Positions 1 through 9,652 of a stretch of 64,000 bases of DNA are shown here, in pieces. Origin of the DNA: Oenococcus sp. UCMA 16435 (lineage in GTDB: Bacteria; Bacillota; Bacilli; Lactobacillales; Lactobacillaceae); assembly GCA_004010835.2 (NCBI GenBank), contig CP030868.2, positions 930,001-994,000 on the forward strand, in the 5' to 3' direction. Under the pieces are notes generated by a model, which was given only the letters and a program-made list of their open reading frames with translations, did no database searches and was not told the DNA's origin. Made by a program: the position numbers and the translations under genes. Within the stretch, counting starts at the first letter, position 1. Each line of letters starts with the position of its first letter.

Positions 1-1104
1 CAAATCCTGATCAGTGTTCAACAAATTAAAGTTTGCCCGTTTACCAACTTCCAAGCTGCCAACATCATTAAGACCGAATTCACGTGCTTGGTTAACCGAA
101 GTCATCAACACCGCATCCTCAATACTGGCACCGGTAAATTTTTGAATATTCTTAAAACCTAAAATATATTTCAGAACCGAACCGGCCAAATGGCCATTTT
201 CCAAACGGGCTGCTCCGTTCTTAACGACAACTTTCTGGCCACCTAATTCAGAAACTTCATTTTCTTTTTGGCCCTTAGCCCTCATTGAATCAGTTATTAC
301 TTCAATATTCTTAGCACCTTTAAGGCGATAAGCTAATTTGATCATTTCAGGAGAAACGTGAATTCCATCAGTAATTAATTCGACTTTAATAGATGGGGTC
401 AACACACCATATCCCGTTACCCCAGGTTCACGGCCTTCCAATTGTGACTGGCGATTATACAAATGAGTTACGTGAGATGCCAATGTCTGTCCTTTATTCA
501 TTTTGAAATAAGACTGGTTTGTATGCCCAGCTGAAAGAACAACACCCATATTATGTAATCCAGCTTCAAAAGCGGACCCGGTTTTTTCTGGAGCGTAAGT
601 AACCAATTTGATCAAACCATTGGCATCTTTTTGCCAGCTTTTAAATAACTCCAAATCCGGTGCGATTACATACTCGGCCGGTTGGGCGCCATTCATATCG
701 GCATTAATAAAGGGTCCTTCTAAATGGATTCCACGAATCATTGAATTATTTTTAGCCGCTTGGGCAACCGAGACAAGGGCTTTTTTAATATTCTCTTTTG
801 TTTGTGTAATCGTTGTCGGAAAAACAGTTGTCAAACCTTCGCTTCGAAGATTGTGCAGAAAACGATTCAAACCATCAACATCAGCATCCATCGTATCAAA
901 ACCATAGCCTCCATGAGTATGGACATCGACAAAACCAGGCACGAGAATTGCTCCTTGCGGGGCATCAATTATTTGGTCGTCATCCTTGGCAGTAAAATCC
1001 TTTGCTTCGCCAATTTCTTCAATTTTATTAGAAAAGCGCAGAAAACCATTTTCAACGACTCCTACGCCAGTATAGATATCAATATTTTTAATTAATTTTG
1101 CCAT
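1..1104 (-). CDS. nagA: N-acetylglucosamine-6-phosphate deacetylase, 3' end cut by window edge
   Basis: The reading frame is open from the ATG at 1104 to the left edge (368 codons), so only the last few residues of a usual ~380-390-residue NagA are missing. It is a cytosolic amidohydrolase that deacetylates GlcNAc-6-phosphate in amino-sugar catabolism and wall recycling. Visible family residues: the His-Thr-His pair at residues 62-64, metal ligand Glu129 in HLEGPF, His194 in AGHTN, His214 in THLYN, and the catalytic Asp272 in ITDSM. The THLFN motif is changed to THLYN, a mild substitution. The gene stands alone between its own promoter and the window edge. Identification is firm. Confidence 0.95.
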   Translation of the reverse strand, partial: MAKLIKNIDIYTGVGVVENGFLRFSNKIEEIGEAKDFTAKDDDQIIDAPQGAILVPGFVDVHTHGGYGFDTMDADVDGLNRFLHNLRSEGLTTVFPTTITQTKENIKKALVSVAQAAKNNSMIRGIHLEGPFINADMNGAQPAEYVIAPDLELFKSWQKDANGLIKLVTYAPEKTGSAFEAGLHNMGVVLSAGHTNQSYFKMNKGQTLASHVTHLYNRQSQLEGREPGVTGYGVLTPSIKVELITDGIHVSPEMIKLAYRLKGAKNIEVITDSMRAKGQKENEVSELGGQKVVVKNGAARLENGHLAGSVLKYILGFKNIQKFTGASIEDAVLMTSVNQAREFGLNDVGSLEVGKRANFNLLNTDQDL

Positions 1105-1110
1105 AACTCC

Positions 1111-1138
1111 ATTATAGGTTTGGTATAGCCCAATTCAA
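1111..1138 (-). promoter_or_regulatory. Promoter of nagA, apparently leaderless
   Basis: On the minus strand a TTGAAT -35 (1133-1138) and a perfect TATAAT -10 (1111-1116) are 16 bp apart. Only six bases separate the -10 from the ATG at 1104, so the expected start of transcription is at the start codon. Either the mRNA is leaderless or another promoter is used. Confidence 0.55.
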
Positions 1139-1146
1139 TAATAAAA

Positions 1147-2403
1147 TTACGAAGCTAATGCTTTTTTAGAAGTGGAAATAACTTTTGGTTGAGCCTTCCC
1201 GTCAACTGCAGCCTTTGTAACAATGACTTTGGCAACATCTGGTTTGGAAGGAATCTCATACATTGTCTCCTTCATGGTTGATTCCATAATCGAACGTAAA
1301 CCACGAGCTCCGGATTTTTTGTCAATCGCAATCTTAGCCATTTCTTTAAGAGACTTGGGCTCAAAATCAAGCTGAACGCTATCCAAAGCCAATAGAGCTT
1401 TGTATTGCTTAACTAAGGCATTTTTAGGCTTCGTTAAAATCTTTACCAAATCATCTTCATATAAAGGATTTAAAATCGAAATAATCGGTAAACGACCAAG
1501 GAACTCCGGAATTAGACCGAATTTAATCACATCCTGATCAGTCAACTGAGTCAACGGATTTTTCTTGTTAAATTCTTGCTCGGCCTGTTGACCCTCGTGA
1601 CCAAAACCGATCATCGATTCACCAAGACGATCGCGAATAACCTCTTCAATGCCGTCAAAAGCTCCGCCGACAATAAAGAGAATGTTGCTGGTATCAACTT
1701 GAATATATTCCTGCTGCGGGTGTTTACGTCCACCTTGAGGTGGTACTGACGCAATTGTGCCCTCTAAAAGTTTCAGTAGGGACTGTTGAACACCTTCACC
1801 GGAAACATCTCGTGTAATACTAACGTTTTCGGATTTTTTGGCAATTTTATCAATTTCATCAATATAAATAATTCCACGCTGGGCTTTTTCAACATCAAAA
1901 TCAGCAGCCTGTAATAACTTCAACACGACATTTTCAACATCTTCACCAACATAACCGGCTTCGGTTAAAGTTGTGGCATCAGCAATTGCAAAGGGCACAT
2001 CAAGCATTTTTGCCAACGATTGAGCCAAATAAGTCTTGCCAGATCCAGTTGGTCCAATCATCAAAATATTCGATTTTTGTAACTCGACATCGCTTTTATG
2101 CTGCAAGGACTCGTTTACTCGCTTATAGTGATTGTAAACAGCGACTGCCAAAGTTTTTTTAGCTTCTTCCTGGCCAATTACATACTCATTTAAATGCTTA
2201 ACCAGTTCGATTGGAGTCGGCAAATCATCAAGAACCAGAGCTTGCTGTTCGTGCTCCAATTCCTGGTCAATAATATGCTGTGCAAGAGCGACACATTCAT
2301 CACAAATATAAACACCTGGTCCTGCGATTAATTTTTTAACCTGATCCTGGCGTTTACCACAAAAAGAGCAGGCTAATGTTGGTTGTATTGATTCTACGTC
2401 CAT
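1147..2403 (-). CDS. clpX: ATP-dependent Clp protease ATP-binding subunit ClpX
   Basis: AAA+ unfoldase that feeds substrates to ClpP. Counting from the ATG at 2403 (418 residues), the N-terminal zinc domain has Cys12, Cys15, Cys34 and Cys37, followed by Walker A (GPTGSGKT), the pore-loop GYVGED, Walker B (IIYIDEIDK) and the IGF loop that docks on ClpP. An in-frame TTG at 2451 would add 16 residues, but that stretch contains the promoter -10 and no ribosome site, so 2403 is preferred. It lies directly downstream of tig, separated by a terminator, and has its own promoter. Tig-clpX adjacency is common in Firmicutes. Confidence 0.97.
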   Translation of the reverse strand: MDVESIQPTLACSFCGKRQDQVKKLIAGPGVYICDECVALAQHIIDQELEHEQQALVLDDLPTPIELVKHLNEYVIGQEEAKKTLAVAVYNHYKRVNESLQHKSDVELQKSNILMIGPTGSGKTYLAQSLAKMLDVPFAIADATTLTEAGYVGEDVENVVLKLLQAADFDVEKAQRGIIYIDEIDKIAKKSENVSITRDVSGEGVQQSLLKLLEGTIASVPPQGGRKHPQQEYIQVDTSNILFIVGGAFDGIEEVIRDRLGESMIGFGHEGQQAEQEFNKKNPLTQLTDQDVIKFGLIPEFLGRLPIISILNPLYEDDLVKILTKPKNALVKQYKALLALDSVQLDFEPKSLKEMAKIAIDKKSGARGLRSIMESTMKETMYEIPSKPDVAKVIVTKAAVDGKAQPKVISTSKKALAS

Positions 2404-2410
2404 GTTTTTT

Positions 2411-2419
2411 ATTATAACA
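2411..2419 (-). promoter_or_regulatory. Extended -10 promoter of clpX
   Basis: Minus strand reads TGTTATAAT, a perfect extended -10 (TGnTATAAT), seven bases before the clpX ATG. No good -35 is seen at 17 bp. Transcription should start about one base before the ATG, again close to leaderless. Confidence 0.5.
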
Positions 2420-2449
2420 AAATTTGCATAATACAAGTTTTGCCAAGAC

Positions 2450-2480
2450 AAAAGAAAAACCGTTCTTTAAAAACGGTTTT
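2450..2480 (-). terminator. Rho-independent terminator after tig
   Basis: Perfect 9-bp inverted repeat AAAACCGTT / AACGGTTTT (2456-2464 and 2472-2480) with a 7-base loop, followed on the minus strand by a T-rich run. It separates tig from the clpX promoter. Confidence 0.8.
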
Positions 2481-2486
2481 AACAAA

Positions 2487-3806
2487 TTACTTTTTTTCAA
2501 CTGCTTGGGCATTTTTAACAATCAATTCGACTGCCTGCTGAACCTTTAGATCATGGCTAAGCATACCAGCAGAAACTGATTTTTCAACTTCAGTTTCCTT
2601 AATATTATATTCGGAAGCCAAGCTCTTAATCTCTTTATCAATCTCTTCATCGCTTGGATTAATTTTTTCGACACGTGCAATTTCTTCTAGAACCAAATTA
2701 GTCTTAACTCGATTAGGCGCGCCTTCGGTCATTTGTTGCTTAAGTTGTTCTTGACTGGTCCCGGTTATTTGGAAATACATTTCCGGCTTAACACCCTGAC
2801 CAGCTAAATTATTGAAGAAAGTCTGCATCTGACGAGAAACATCATCGTTAATCATCTCTTCAGGTAACTTGTCGGGACTGATTTTTGCTCCATCAACAGC
2901 TTTTTGAATTGCTGCATCTTCAAAAGCATCCTTATTCTTGTCTGCCTTATCTTTTGCCAGCTTTTCTTTGGTCTTAGCCTTTAATTCTTCTAAAGAAGAA
3001 ACCGAATCGTCAACATCCTTGGCAAATTCATTATCCAAAGCCGGTGTTTCCAATTTCTTCAACTCATGAATTGTAACGGCAAAAACGGCTTCTTTGCCAG
3101 CTAAATCTTTAGCTTGATAATTTTTCGGAAAAGTAACTTTAACCTCAACGTCATCTCCGGCTTTGTGGCCAACTAGTTGATCTTCAAAACCAGGAATAAA
3201 CTGTCCGGAACCAAGACTCAGGCTAAAGTTTTGCGCCTTGCCACCGTCGAATTGTTTTCCATCGACAGAGCCGTCAAAATCAATCACAACGGTATCGCCC
3301 TTTTCGGAAACCTGATCTTCTTTAGCAGGTACCAATTCAGCCTCGCCCTTTTGCAAACGCTCTAATTCAGCATTTAATTCCTTATCGCTAACTTCGTCGG
3401 ATTCCTTTTCGGCTTCCACGCCCTTATAATCCCCGAGCTCAACCGTCGGTGCCAACGTAACTTCGGCATGAATCTTCCATGGGCCACCGTGTTTTAAATC
3501 GTCAGGAACGATTTGTGGCTGTCCAACGACAGTAATATCAGCTTCGTTAACGGCCTGATCATAAATATCAGGCAAAATTGCGTTCAGAGCATCCTCATAG
3601 AGAGCTTCTTCCCCAAAACGAGCCAAAAACAAATCCTTTGAAACATGCCCTTTACGAAAGCCGGGAATGTTAATCTTATCTTTTTGTTTATTGAAAGCTT
3701 GGTCAATTCCACTTGATATTTGTTTTGCTGGAATCTCGAAACTTAAAGTTCCTTTGTTGCCCTTGCCAGCTTTAAAAGTGGCATTGGTCTTAATAATATC
3801 TACCAT
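2487..3806 (-). CDS. tig: Trigger factor (ribosome-bound chaperone and prolyl isomerase)
   Basis: 439 residues, the normal length of trigger factor. The N-terminal ribosome-binding domain carries the signature GFRKGHVSKD near residue 50 (family GFRxGKxP). The FKBP-type isomerase domain spans about residues 160-245 (DTVVIDFDGSVDGKQFDGG, then GFEDQLVGHKAGD). The C-terminal helical chaperone domain fills the rest. A strong ribosome site (GGAGGAATA) precedes the ATG at 3806. It folds nascent cytosolic proteins at the ribosome exit. Monocistronic judging from the terminator after it. Confidence 0.97.
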   Translation of the reverse strand: MVDIIKTNATFKAGKGNKGTLSFEIPAKQISSGIDQAFNKQKDKINIPGFRKGHVSKDLFLARFGEEALYEDALNAILPDIYDQAVNEADITVVGQPQIVPDDLKHGGPWKIHAEVTLAPTVELGDYKGVEAEKESDEVSDKELNAELERLQKGEAELVPAKEDQVSEKGDTVVIDFDGSVDGKQFDGGKAQNFSLSLGSGQFIPGFEDQLVGHKAGDDVEVKVTFPKNYQAKDLAGKEAVFAVTIHELKKLETPALDNEFAKDVDDSVSSLEELKAKTKEKLAKDKADKNKDAFEDAAIQKAVDGAKISPDKLPEEMINDDVSRQMQTFFNNLAGQGVKPEMYFQITGTSQEQLKQQMTEGAPNRVKTNLVLEEIARVEKINPSDEEIDKEIKSLASEYNIKETEVEKSVSAGMLSHDLKVQQAVELIVKNAQAVEKK

Positions 3807-3864
3807 TATTCCTCCAGATACGTACTATAAAATTATAGCGTAAAGCACATTAAAACTAATCGTA

Positions 3865-4269
3865 TCACTTTAAATCTTCAAAAGACGCCGGTAACAAATG
3901 ATCTAAATCGGTTTTGACGATTTTTCCAGATGTATTAGTTAAAAATATCGGCATTTTTTTGTCAAACCATTCGACCATAACTTGGCGACATGCTCCACAG
4001 GGAGCAATCGCACCCTCGGTCCGTCCGGAAATTACCAGAGCTTTGAATTGGCGACAACCAGCAGCAACGGCCGAAAAAATTGCGGTTCGTTCAGCACACA
4101 TCGTCGAACCGAAAGCAGCGTTTTCAATGTTGCAACCAGGAAAAATCTGGCCGTCAGCCGATAAAAGAGCTGCTCCAACCGCGAAATTACTATATGGAAT
4201 ATAGGCTTTATCGAGTTCCTGATCAGCAATTTTTTTTAATGCCGAGTACTCCAATAAGGTTTTAGTCAT
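3865..4269 (-). CDS. cdd: Cytidine deaminase
   Basis: 134 residues, the tetrameric short Cdd form. Pyrimidine salvage enzyme that deaminates cytidine and deoxycytidine to uridines. The substrate-binding YSNFAVGAAL and GCNIENAAFG motifs, the catalytic MCAERTA (Cys ligand plus Glu proton shuttle) and the zinc PCGACRQ motif are all present. The start overlaps the stop of the LCP gene by four bases, so the two are translationally coupled although functionally unrelated. Confidence 0.96.
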   Translation of the reverse strand: MTKTLLEYSALKKIADQELDKAYIPYSNFAVGAALLSADGQIFPGCNIENAAFGSTMCAERTAIFSAVAAGCRQFKALVISGRTEGAIAPCGACRQVMVEWFDKKMPIFLTNTSGKIVKTDLDHLLPASFEDLK

Positions 4270-5156
4270 TTCAAATATTTCTCCAATTCATTATGGACAC
4301 GCGTTTTTTCCGCTTGGCTCATAACCTGCATCGATTGGCCATTAATCGTTTCGCTTGTACCAACCATTTGATCAGACTTAACGCTATCAAAGGAAGAACG
4401 ATACTTTAAAGCAAGATTTTTAAAACTAGTCCAAGACAAGTCGGTCAAAATATTAGAAGACAGTTTTTTAATAAATTTCTGATTGAAAATGGTCGTTGGA
4501 TTAGAAGCAGCTTTGGCAATAACTGCTTTGATAACCTGTTGTTGACGGAGCTGACGACCATAGTCACCGCGAGGATCCTGGTAACGTTCACGCACATATG
4601 ATAAAAGTCGGCTGCTTTTCAAATGATAGGTTTGGCCTTTTTCAAAAGAATCGCCATTCTCAGTAAAAGTTAGATTAGAAGTAATACTAACTCCACCTAA
4701 AGAGTCCACAATCGACTCTAAGCCACCCATATTGATTAAGGCGTAACCATTTAGTTTGATATTAACAAGTTTTTCAACCTGCTTGATTGAAGAATTAGCC
4801 GAACCATATGCATAAGCAGCATTCAATTTAACCGTTTGTCCATCAATTGTAATCGGGGTATCCCGCTCGAGACTCATAAGCAAAGTCTTTTTTGTCTTCG
4901 GGTTAATAACCGCAATCATCATCGAATCAGTCCGGCCTTTATAGCTACGATTAAGAGCACCAGTATCAGTTCCTAAAAGCAAAATAGCAATTGGTTTACC
5001 CGACTTGGTAAGTGTATCTGCCTTATCGGCCGTCTTGATAGAACTATCCTGATGAATTTTTTGAATTGCCCCATGGGTTGTCCAAACGGCATAAGCAGCC
5101 ACACCGATAACGCCGACGATTATAATTGAGAAAAGACCAATCAAAAATTTTTTCAT
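4266..5156 (-). CDS. LytR-CpsA-Psr (LCP) family cell-wall ligase
   Basis: 296 residues with one N-terminal membrane segment (residues about 4-26) and an extracellular LCP domain. Family signatures are GTDTGALNRSYKGRTDSMMIAVINP, with the Asp and Arg residues that bind pyrophosphate, then SLERDTPI and YVRERYQDPRGDYGRQLRQQ. LCP enzymes transfer undecaprenyl-linked teichoic acids or capsular polysaccharide to peptidoglycan. Its place close to the exopolysaccharide locus suggests, but does not prove, that it attaches that polymer. Upstream of cdd in the same direction with a four-base overlap. Confidence 0.92.
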   Translation of the reverse strand: MKKFLIGLFSIIIVGVIGVAAYAVWTTHGAIQKIHQDSSIKTADKADTLTKSGKPIAILLLGTDTGALNRSYKGRTDSMMIAVINPKTKKTLLMSLERDTPITIDGQTVKLNAAYAYGSANSSIKQVEKLVNIKLNGYALINMGGLESIVDSLGGVSITSNLTFTENGDSFEKGQTYHLKSSRLLSYVRERYQDPRGDYGRQLRQQQVIKAVIAKAASNPTTIFNQKFIKKLSSNILTDLSWTSFKNLALKYRSSFDSVKSDQMVGTSETINGQSMQVMSQAEKTRVHNELEKYLK

Positions 5157-5240
5157 TTAAATTTCCTCACTAATACGACAAAAAAATTACTCCGAATCCT
5201 TGTCTATGATAGCAAAAAAACTTCAAAATAATAATCTTTA

Positions 5241-5894
5241 TTATCGATTCTTTTCCAGGTCGGCCAATTTCGTCGGACTAACCACTCGTTTGGCCAACTG
5301 GTGAGTGTAATCGAGACTGTTCGGCTGAATGTAATAACTATCGATCGCCTGTGTGATAGAAACTGTAAAAGCAGAAGTTATTGGCCGAACAACTGTAATC
5401 TGATTATTAGAGATTGTAATCTTTGCAGATAAAAGATCAGAGATTCCTGAAAAACTATCAGCATTTGCTACATAACGATTAATTGTGCCGTTTGAAATCG
5501 ATCCGGTCATGTCCCAATAATTTTTAGTGAATTGAAACAAATCGTTTGGTTTTCCATTGTCACTTTTAAAAGCCACTTGAATTAAAATCGCGATTTGGTC
5601 GGTTAAAGAAATTGAATCCCAATTTATCTGCGTAGCCGAAGAAGTCGAGGAACTTTTCGATGTGCTGGATTTATTAATAGTTGACGAAGAATTTTGAGAT
5701 TTTGTAGAAGATTCGCTTTTATCTTTTACAGATTTTTTACTGGAATTCTTGTTTGAAATTGTTTTCTTTTGGGCACCCTCTTTTTTTGATTCAGGTGATT
5801 GATTCAACGCCTTAACCGCAAATACAGCTGCTCCAACAACAAACACAAAAGCAATAATTGAAGTGATTATAATTGTTGCTTTTTTTGATTTCAT
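5241..5894 (-). CDS. Membrane-anchored Ser/Lys-rich extracellular protein, function unknown
   Basis: 217 residues. An N-terminal membrane helix (about 8-27) is followed by a low-complexity Ser/Lys/Thr linker (about 33-90) and a compact C-terminal domain of about 120 residues starting near INWDSISLTDQIAILIQ. There is no Cys after the helix, so it is an uncleaved anchor rather than a lipoprotein. The arrangement resembles small wall-spanning proteins of lactobacilli; I do not recognise the domain. Located just upstream of the LCP ligase, so a wall-associated role is likely. Confidence 0.75.
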   Translation of the reverse strand: MKSKKATIIITSIIAFVFVVGAAVFAVKALNQSPESKKEGAQKKTISNKNSSKKSVKDKSESSTKSQNSSSTINKSSTSKSSSTSSATQINWDSISLTDQIAILIQVAFKSDNGKPNDLFQFTKNYWDMTGSISNGTINRYVANADSFSGISDLLSAKITISNNQITVVRPITSAFTVSITQAIDSYYIQPNSLDYTHQLAKRVVSPTKLADLEKNR

Positions 5895-6116
5895 TTATTT
5901 CCCCCTTCCAAATAATTCTCATAAAAATTACCCATAAACAAAAACCTTCTTTAATTATCTCCTACCCAAATAGACAGAACTTGGAAATTAGAAAAATATC
6001 TTGGTCTGTAATATCGCAAATTGAAGTAAAAGCCGTCTTTAAGCTTTTTTACAAAAATAAGTTTACAAAAAAAGCCCTTCGTTGGGACTTTCAATTTAAA
6101 GAATAAGATGAAAAAA

Positions 6117-8108
6117 TTAGTCTAAGTTATAAAGTTCATAGCTATTTATAAGATTAATTAGTTTTGTAGAATAATTTGGGTCAGTTGCATACCCATCGAC
6201 AACAAGATTTTTTGCTGCTTGACTATAGCTTCCAGCCACCGAACGGAAGATATTATGATATAGAGATGTATTCCAAGTAACCCCGTAATTCATCTTATAT
6301 AAATAATCATAAAAAGAATTAGTTACCGAAGAATAAGTATTAAACGAAGAGTTAACGGTGACGTATTGACTACCGACATATTCAGTGGTCGAAAAACTGG
6401 CATAACCACTTATATATGGTGAATAACTGGCTTTTATACCAAATAAATTATTATAAGGAGCAGCTGCCAATGTGCTCGTCCCCCAGCTGGATTCAAGAAT
6501 TGCCTGGGCCACCATGACAGAAGCATAAAGTCCATTGGAATCAGCAACCTCGGCTGCCGCAGGAGCAATACTGTTTAACCAATTTTTCTGTGCCGTCGTT
6601 AGGCCACTCGTACTTATATTCAAAGCCTTTTGAGTTACACCCCTTGAATCGATCCAAAAAGTAGATGAACCGTCTTTTACCTGATAATAGGTGTAAATCA
6701 ATCCGTTAGAACGTTTAGTAACATCCGACTTGAGAATTGTTACCGAATCGCCATTATAAGTTGAGGCGCTGCCATTGGCTGCCATTGTCGCTGCGCTGGT
6801 ATATGCCGGACCGTTTGTATAAATTCCGTCGTTTCTTGAACCTTCATAAATCTGAGCAGTTTGATTCATCGTTGTAGATGAAGTAACCGTAGCATAGGTG
6901 CTAACAGCCCTTTTATCAATCCAGTAGTACTCCTTTTTCGTTTGATCGTAAACTTCAACGTAAGTATAGGTTGTCCCGTTATAACGCTCTTGAACACTTG
7001 TTTTCTCAATAGTAACCGGATCGCCATTAAATTGAGCGGCAGTCGTACTTGTCGCTAAAGTATCAGTGCTCGTATAAGGAGCACCATTATAGTAAACACT
7101 ATCGTTTCTCGTTGATTGATCAATATAGCCCTGTGACTGAGTAGTGTTGGTAGAAAGAACTTGATCGAAAAGAGCTCTCTGATCAATCCAGTAGTACTCC
7201 TTTTTCGTTTGATCGTAAACTTCAACGTAAGTATAGGTTGTCCCGTTATAACGCTCTTGAACACTTGTTTTCTCAATAGTAACCGGATCGCCATTAAATT
7301 GAGCGGCAGTCGTACTTGCTTTTAAAGTATCCGTACTCGTATAAGGAGCACCATTATAGTAAACACTATCGCTACGCTTCGTTTGGTTAATATGGGCTTG
7401 GTACTGAACGTTATTTGTATAAGATACTTGGTCAAAAAGAGCTCTTTGATCAATCCAAAACGTCGAAGAGCCATCCTTAACTTTTGCATATTCATACGTC
7501 GTTCCATTTGAAACACGTTTCGTCGTATCGATCTGTTCTATTTGAACCTTATCGCCATTATAATTGCTGCCTTTTTTATTAGCAGTCATCGTACTGGCAC
7601 TGGTCAAAGCCGGTCCGGAAATATAAACGCCATCGCTGCGTTTGGTTTGATTTATGTAGGAATAACTATCACTTAATGTTTGCGTCCCTGTAATTGAATC
7701 AACTCTCGTCAAAGCTCTTAAATCAATCCAATAAGTAGCGGTGCCATCTTTTACTTGAGCATACTGATATATCATTCCATTACTGCGTTTGGTGCTATCG
7801 ATTTTTTCAACCTGAACCGTATGCCCATTATAAATGGAGCCTTTAGCACTAGCAGTCATCGTACTGGCACTGGTCAAAGCCGGTCCGGAAGTATAAACGC
7901 CATCATTTCTATTGTCTTCAACAACAACAGCCGTGTATGAAACATTAGTTGAAGAAGTAATGGACGCATAATTAGTACTTGTAGAAGTTGCATATGCCCT
8001 TTGTTGATGTACTAAAACAGATGGAGCAATCATGCTTGTTTCAGCCAAAGCAGAACTCAATAAAAGGGGTATTAATAACTGATACTTCTTTACATTTTTA
8101 TTTTCCAA
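6117..8108 (-). CDS. Secreted N-acetylglucosaminidase with five wall-binding modules
   Basis: About 663 residues. A signal peptide ends near AYA, followed by five repeats of about 75-90 residues, each built like RNDGVYTSGPA ... Y(or F)WID.RA, which resemble GW/SH3-type wall-binding modules. The C-terminal 155 residues form a glucosaminidase domain (QAILESSWGTS with the catalytic Glu, YNNLFGIKA, YATDPNYSTKLINLI). Start choice: a TTG at 8108 sits nine bases after GTGGAG and gives a classic signal peptide; the longer GTG start at 8123 would be that ribosome site itself. It is the last gene of the exopolysaccharide locus and probably cleaves peptidoglycan during growth or polymer display. Confidence 0.88.
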   Translation of the reverse strand: MENKNVKKYQLLIPLLLSSALAETSMIAPSVLVHQQRAYATSTSTNYASITSSTNVSYTAVVVEDNRNDGVYTSGPALTSASTMTASAKGSIYNGHTVQVEKIDSTKRSNGMIYQYAQVKDGTATYWIDLRALTRVDSITGTQTLSDSYSYINQTKRSDGVYISGPALTSASTMTANKKGSNYNGDKVQIEQIDTTKRVSNGTTYEYAKVKDGSSTFWIDQRALFDQVSYTNNVQYQAHINQTKRSDSVYYNGAPYTSTDTLKASTTAAQFNGDPVTIEKTSVQERYNGTTYTYVEVYDQTKKEYYWIDQRALFDQVLSTNTTQSQGYIDQSTRNDSVYYNGAPYTSTDTLATSTTAAQFNGDPVTIEKTSVQERYNGTTYTYVEVYDQTKKEYYWIDKRAVSTYATVTSSTTMNQTAQIYEGSRNDGIYTNGPAYTSAATMAANGSASTYNGDSVTILKSDVTKRSNGLIYTYYQVKDGSSTFWIDSRGVTQKALNISTSGLTTAQKNWLNSIAPAAAEVADSNGLYASVMVAQAILESSWGTSTLAAAPYNNLFGIKASYSPYISGYASFSTTEYVGSQYVTVNSSFNTYSSVTNSFYDYLYKMNYGVTWNTSLYHNIFRSVAGSYSQAAKNLVVDGYATDPNYSTKLINLINSYELYNLD
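6915..7318 (-). repeat. Exact 137-bp intragenic direct repeat in the glucosaminidase gene
   Basis: The bases at 6915-7051 recur identically at 7182-7318. The offset is 267 bp (89 codons), so the duplication is in frame and encodes neighbouring wall-binding modules. Recombination between the copies would add or delete one module. Confidence 0.9.
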
Positions 8109-8209
8109 ATCAATAAACTCCACAGTTTTAATTAACGGAAAATAATTTTACCGATTGTTTATTATCAAGGGATTACGAGATTATAAAAATATGACTTTAG
8201 ATTGATTAA

Positions 8210-9649
8210 TCATTCTTTTTTAATAAAATTCATGACAAATTTTATATCGCCGGTTCGCCAAGTTTCAATTAGAAAAACTATTCCAAAAATAAGAGTATTA
8301 ATAACCAATTGAAAAAAATTGGAACTAGGATTTATTCCAAAAATAATCCAAGCTAGAGAAGCAGCCGTTGGTAAAATCGAAAGCAAAAAAGGTTTGATTA
8401 ATATTTTAATTGCAAACCAAAGACTTGTATTAAGAGCAAAATGGGTAAGCATCCAAAAAGTAAACAAAAAGTTAATCAAAAAAGTAATTGACAAAACAAA
8501 AGCTAATTTAGCAATATCACCAAGAAAAATACCAATAAAAATTCCCGAAACAATTATGATTGTTGAGATAATCCCAGTTCTAAAAAGATATTTTGTTTCG
8601 TTTCGAGCTTGAAAAATCGAACCAATTGTAGATCCGGCTATCTGGGTCCAAACTACTAAAGACAAAAATTTAAAGGGAGCAATCGCAGAATCCCATTGGC
8701 CACCAAATAGGAAAGCAATTAATGGCGATGCATTGATGCATAAGAAAAATGATAAAGGTACACCAACCAAGAAAAGCAATCTCAAAACTTTGGAATAGAT
8801 ATTTCTAATTAATTCAACGTCTTCTTGATGTTGAGCAAGAACCGGTTGAATAACCGGGGTTATTACATCCGTAAGAATTGAATTAGGATAGGTCAACATT
8901 TGGTAGGACTTGCCATAACTTCCCAGTGCTGCCGGGCCGAAAAATTTTCCGACCATAATATTATCTAGATTTCGGGAAAAATAATTTACCAATCCAAAAC
9001 CAAATTGATTCGATGAAAAATGACGGACCTTCAAGAAAGATTTCTTATTATATCCAGACATAATATGGAAATTAGATAAACGATAATAACAAAAGAAATT
9101 AAGAATTGCCGGAACAGTCGAGCCGATAATTAAGGCATAAACCCCCAAACCACTGAAAGCGGAAATGATACCAATAATACTTCCAATAATATAATTCAAC
9201 AGACCGGACAAATTCAGTATCTTGAACTGTTGGTTTTTGGTCAAAATCGCTACTGGGACAACTGACATAATTGAAAAAACAATATTAATGCTCAATAACC
9301 AAGCGATAGGAATATAGATTGCTTTTCCGTAAAACCAAGAAAGACCAAAACCAAAAATTCCAAAAACACAACCAATCAAAAGCGATACGACAGATAACAT
9401 TTTGAATAAAGAAGACAAGTCTGATTCATCCAAATCGTGATTTTGAATAATAGCCGGTCCGACTCCCAATTCGGAAATCATTTGAAAGAAAGGCAAAAAA
9501 ACAAGCACAATATTCAAAGTTCCGTAGTCGGCCGGAGAAAGAATCCGCGAGAGAACCATACTAACAAGCAGGTTGGAAACAACGCCAGCGTATTGGCCAA
9601 TCGCCGTGAAAATAACTCCAGTTTTTAATTGTTTCTTGATTTCTTGCAT
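8210..9649 (-). CDS. wzx: Wzx-type polysaccharide flippase
   Basis: 479 residues with about 12-14 hydrophobic segments and the N-terminal pattern typical of the polysaccharide transport (MOP/PST) family, e.g. TAIGQYAGVVSNLLVSMVLSRILSPADYGTLNI and the later FGFGLVNYFSRNLDNIMVGKFFGPAALGSY. It would flip undecaprenyl-linked repeat units to the outer face for Wzy. It starts three bases after the upstream transferase stop codon, tightly within the operon. Family assignment is firm; substrate is unknown. Confidence 0.92.
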   Translation of the reverse strand: MQEIKKQLKTGVIFTAIGQYAGVVSNLLVSMVLSRILSPADYGTLNIVLVFLPFFQMISELGVGPAIIQNHDLDESDLSSLFKMLSVVSLLIGCVFGIFGFGLSWFYGKAIYIPIAWLLSINIVFSIMSVVPVAILTKNQQFKILNLSGLLNYIIGSIIGIISAFSGLGVYALIIGSTVPAILNFFCYYRLSNFHIMSGYNKKSFLKVRHFSSNQFGFGLVNYFSRNLDNIMVGKFFGPAALGSYGKSYQMLTYPNSILTDVITPVIQPVLAQHQEDVELIRNIYSKVLRLLFLVGVPLSFFLCINASPLIAFLFGGQWDSAIAPFKFLSLVVWTQIAGSTIGSIFQARNETKYLFRTGIISTIIIVSGIFIGIFLGDIAKLAFVLSITFLINFLFTFWMLTHFALNTSLWFAIKILIKPFLLSILPTAASLAWIIFGINPSSNFFQLVINTLIFGIVFLIETWRTGDIKFVMNFIKKE

Positions 9650-9652
9650 TGA

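Noticed and set aside
608..1095. Plus-strand ORFs opposite nagA
   Set aside because: They are reverse-strand shadows of a clearly coding gene with strong family motifs.
2404..2451. Longer N-terminus for ClpX from a TTG at 2451
   Set aside because: The added residues have no ClpX similarity, the DNA contains the extended -10 promoter, and no ribosome site is present.
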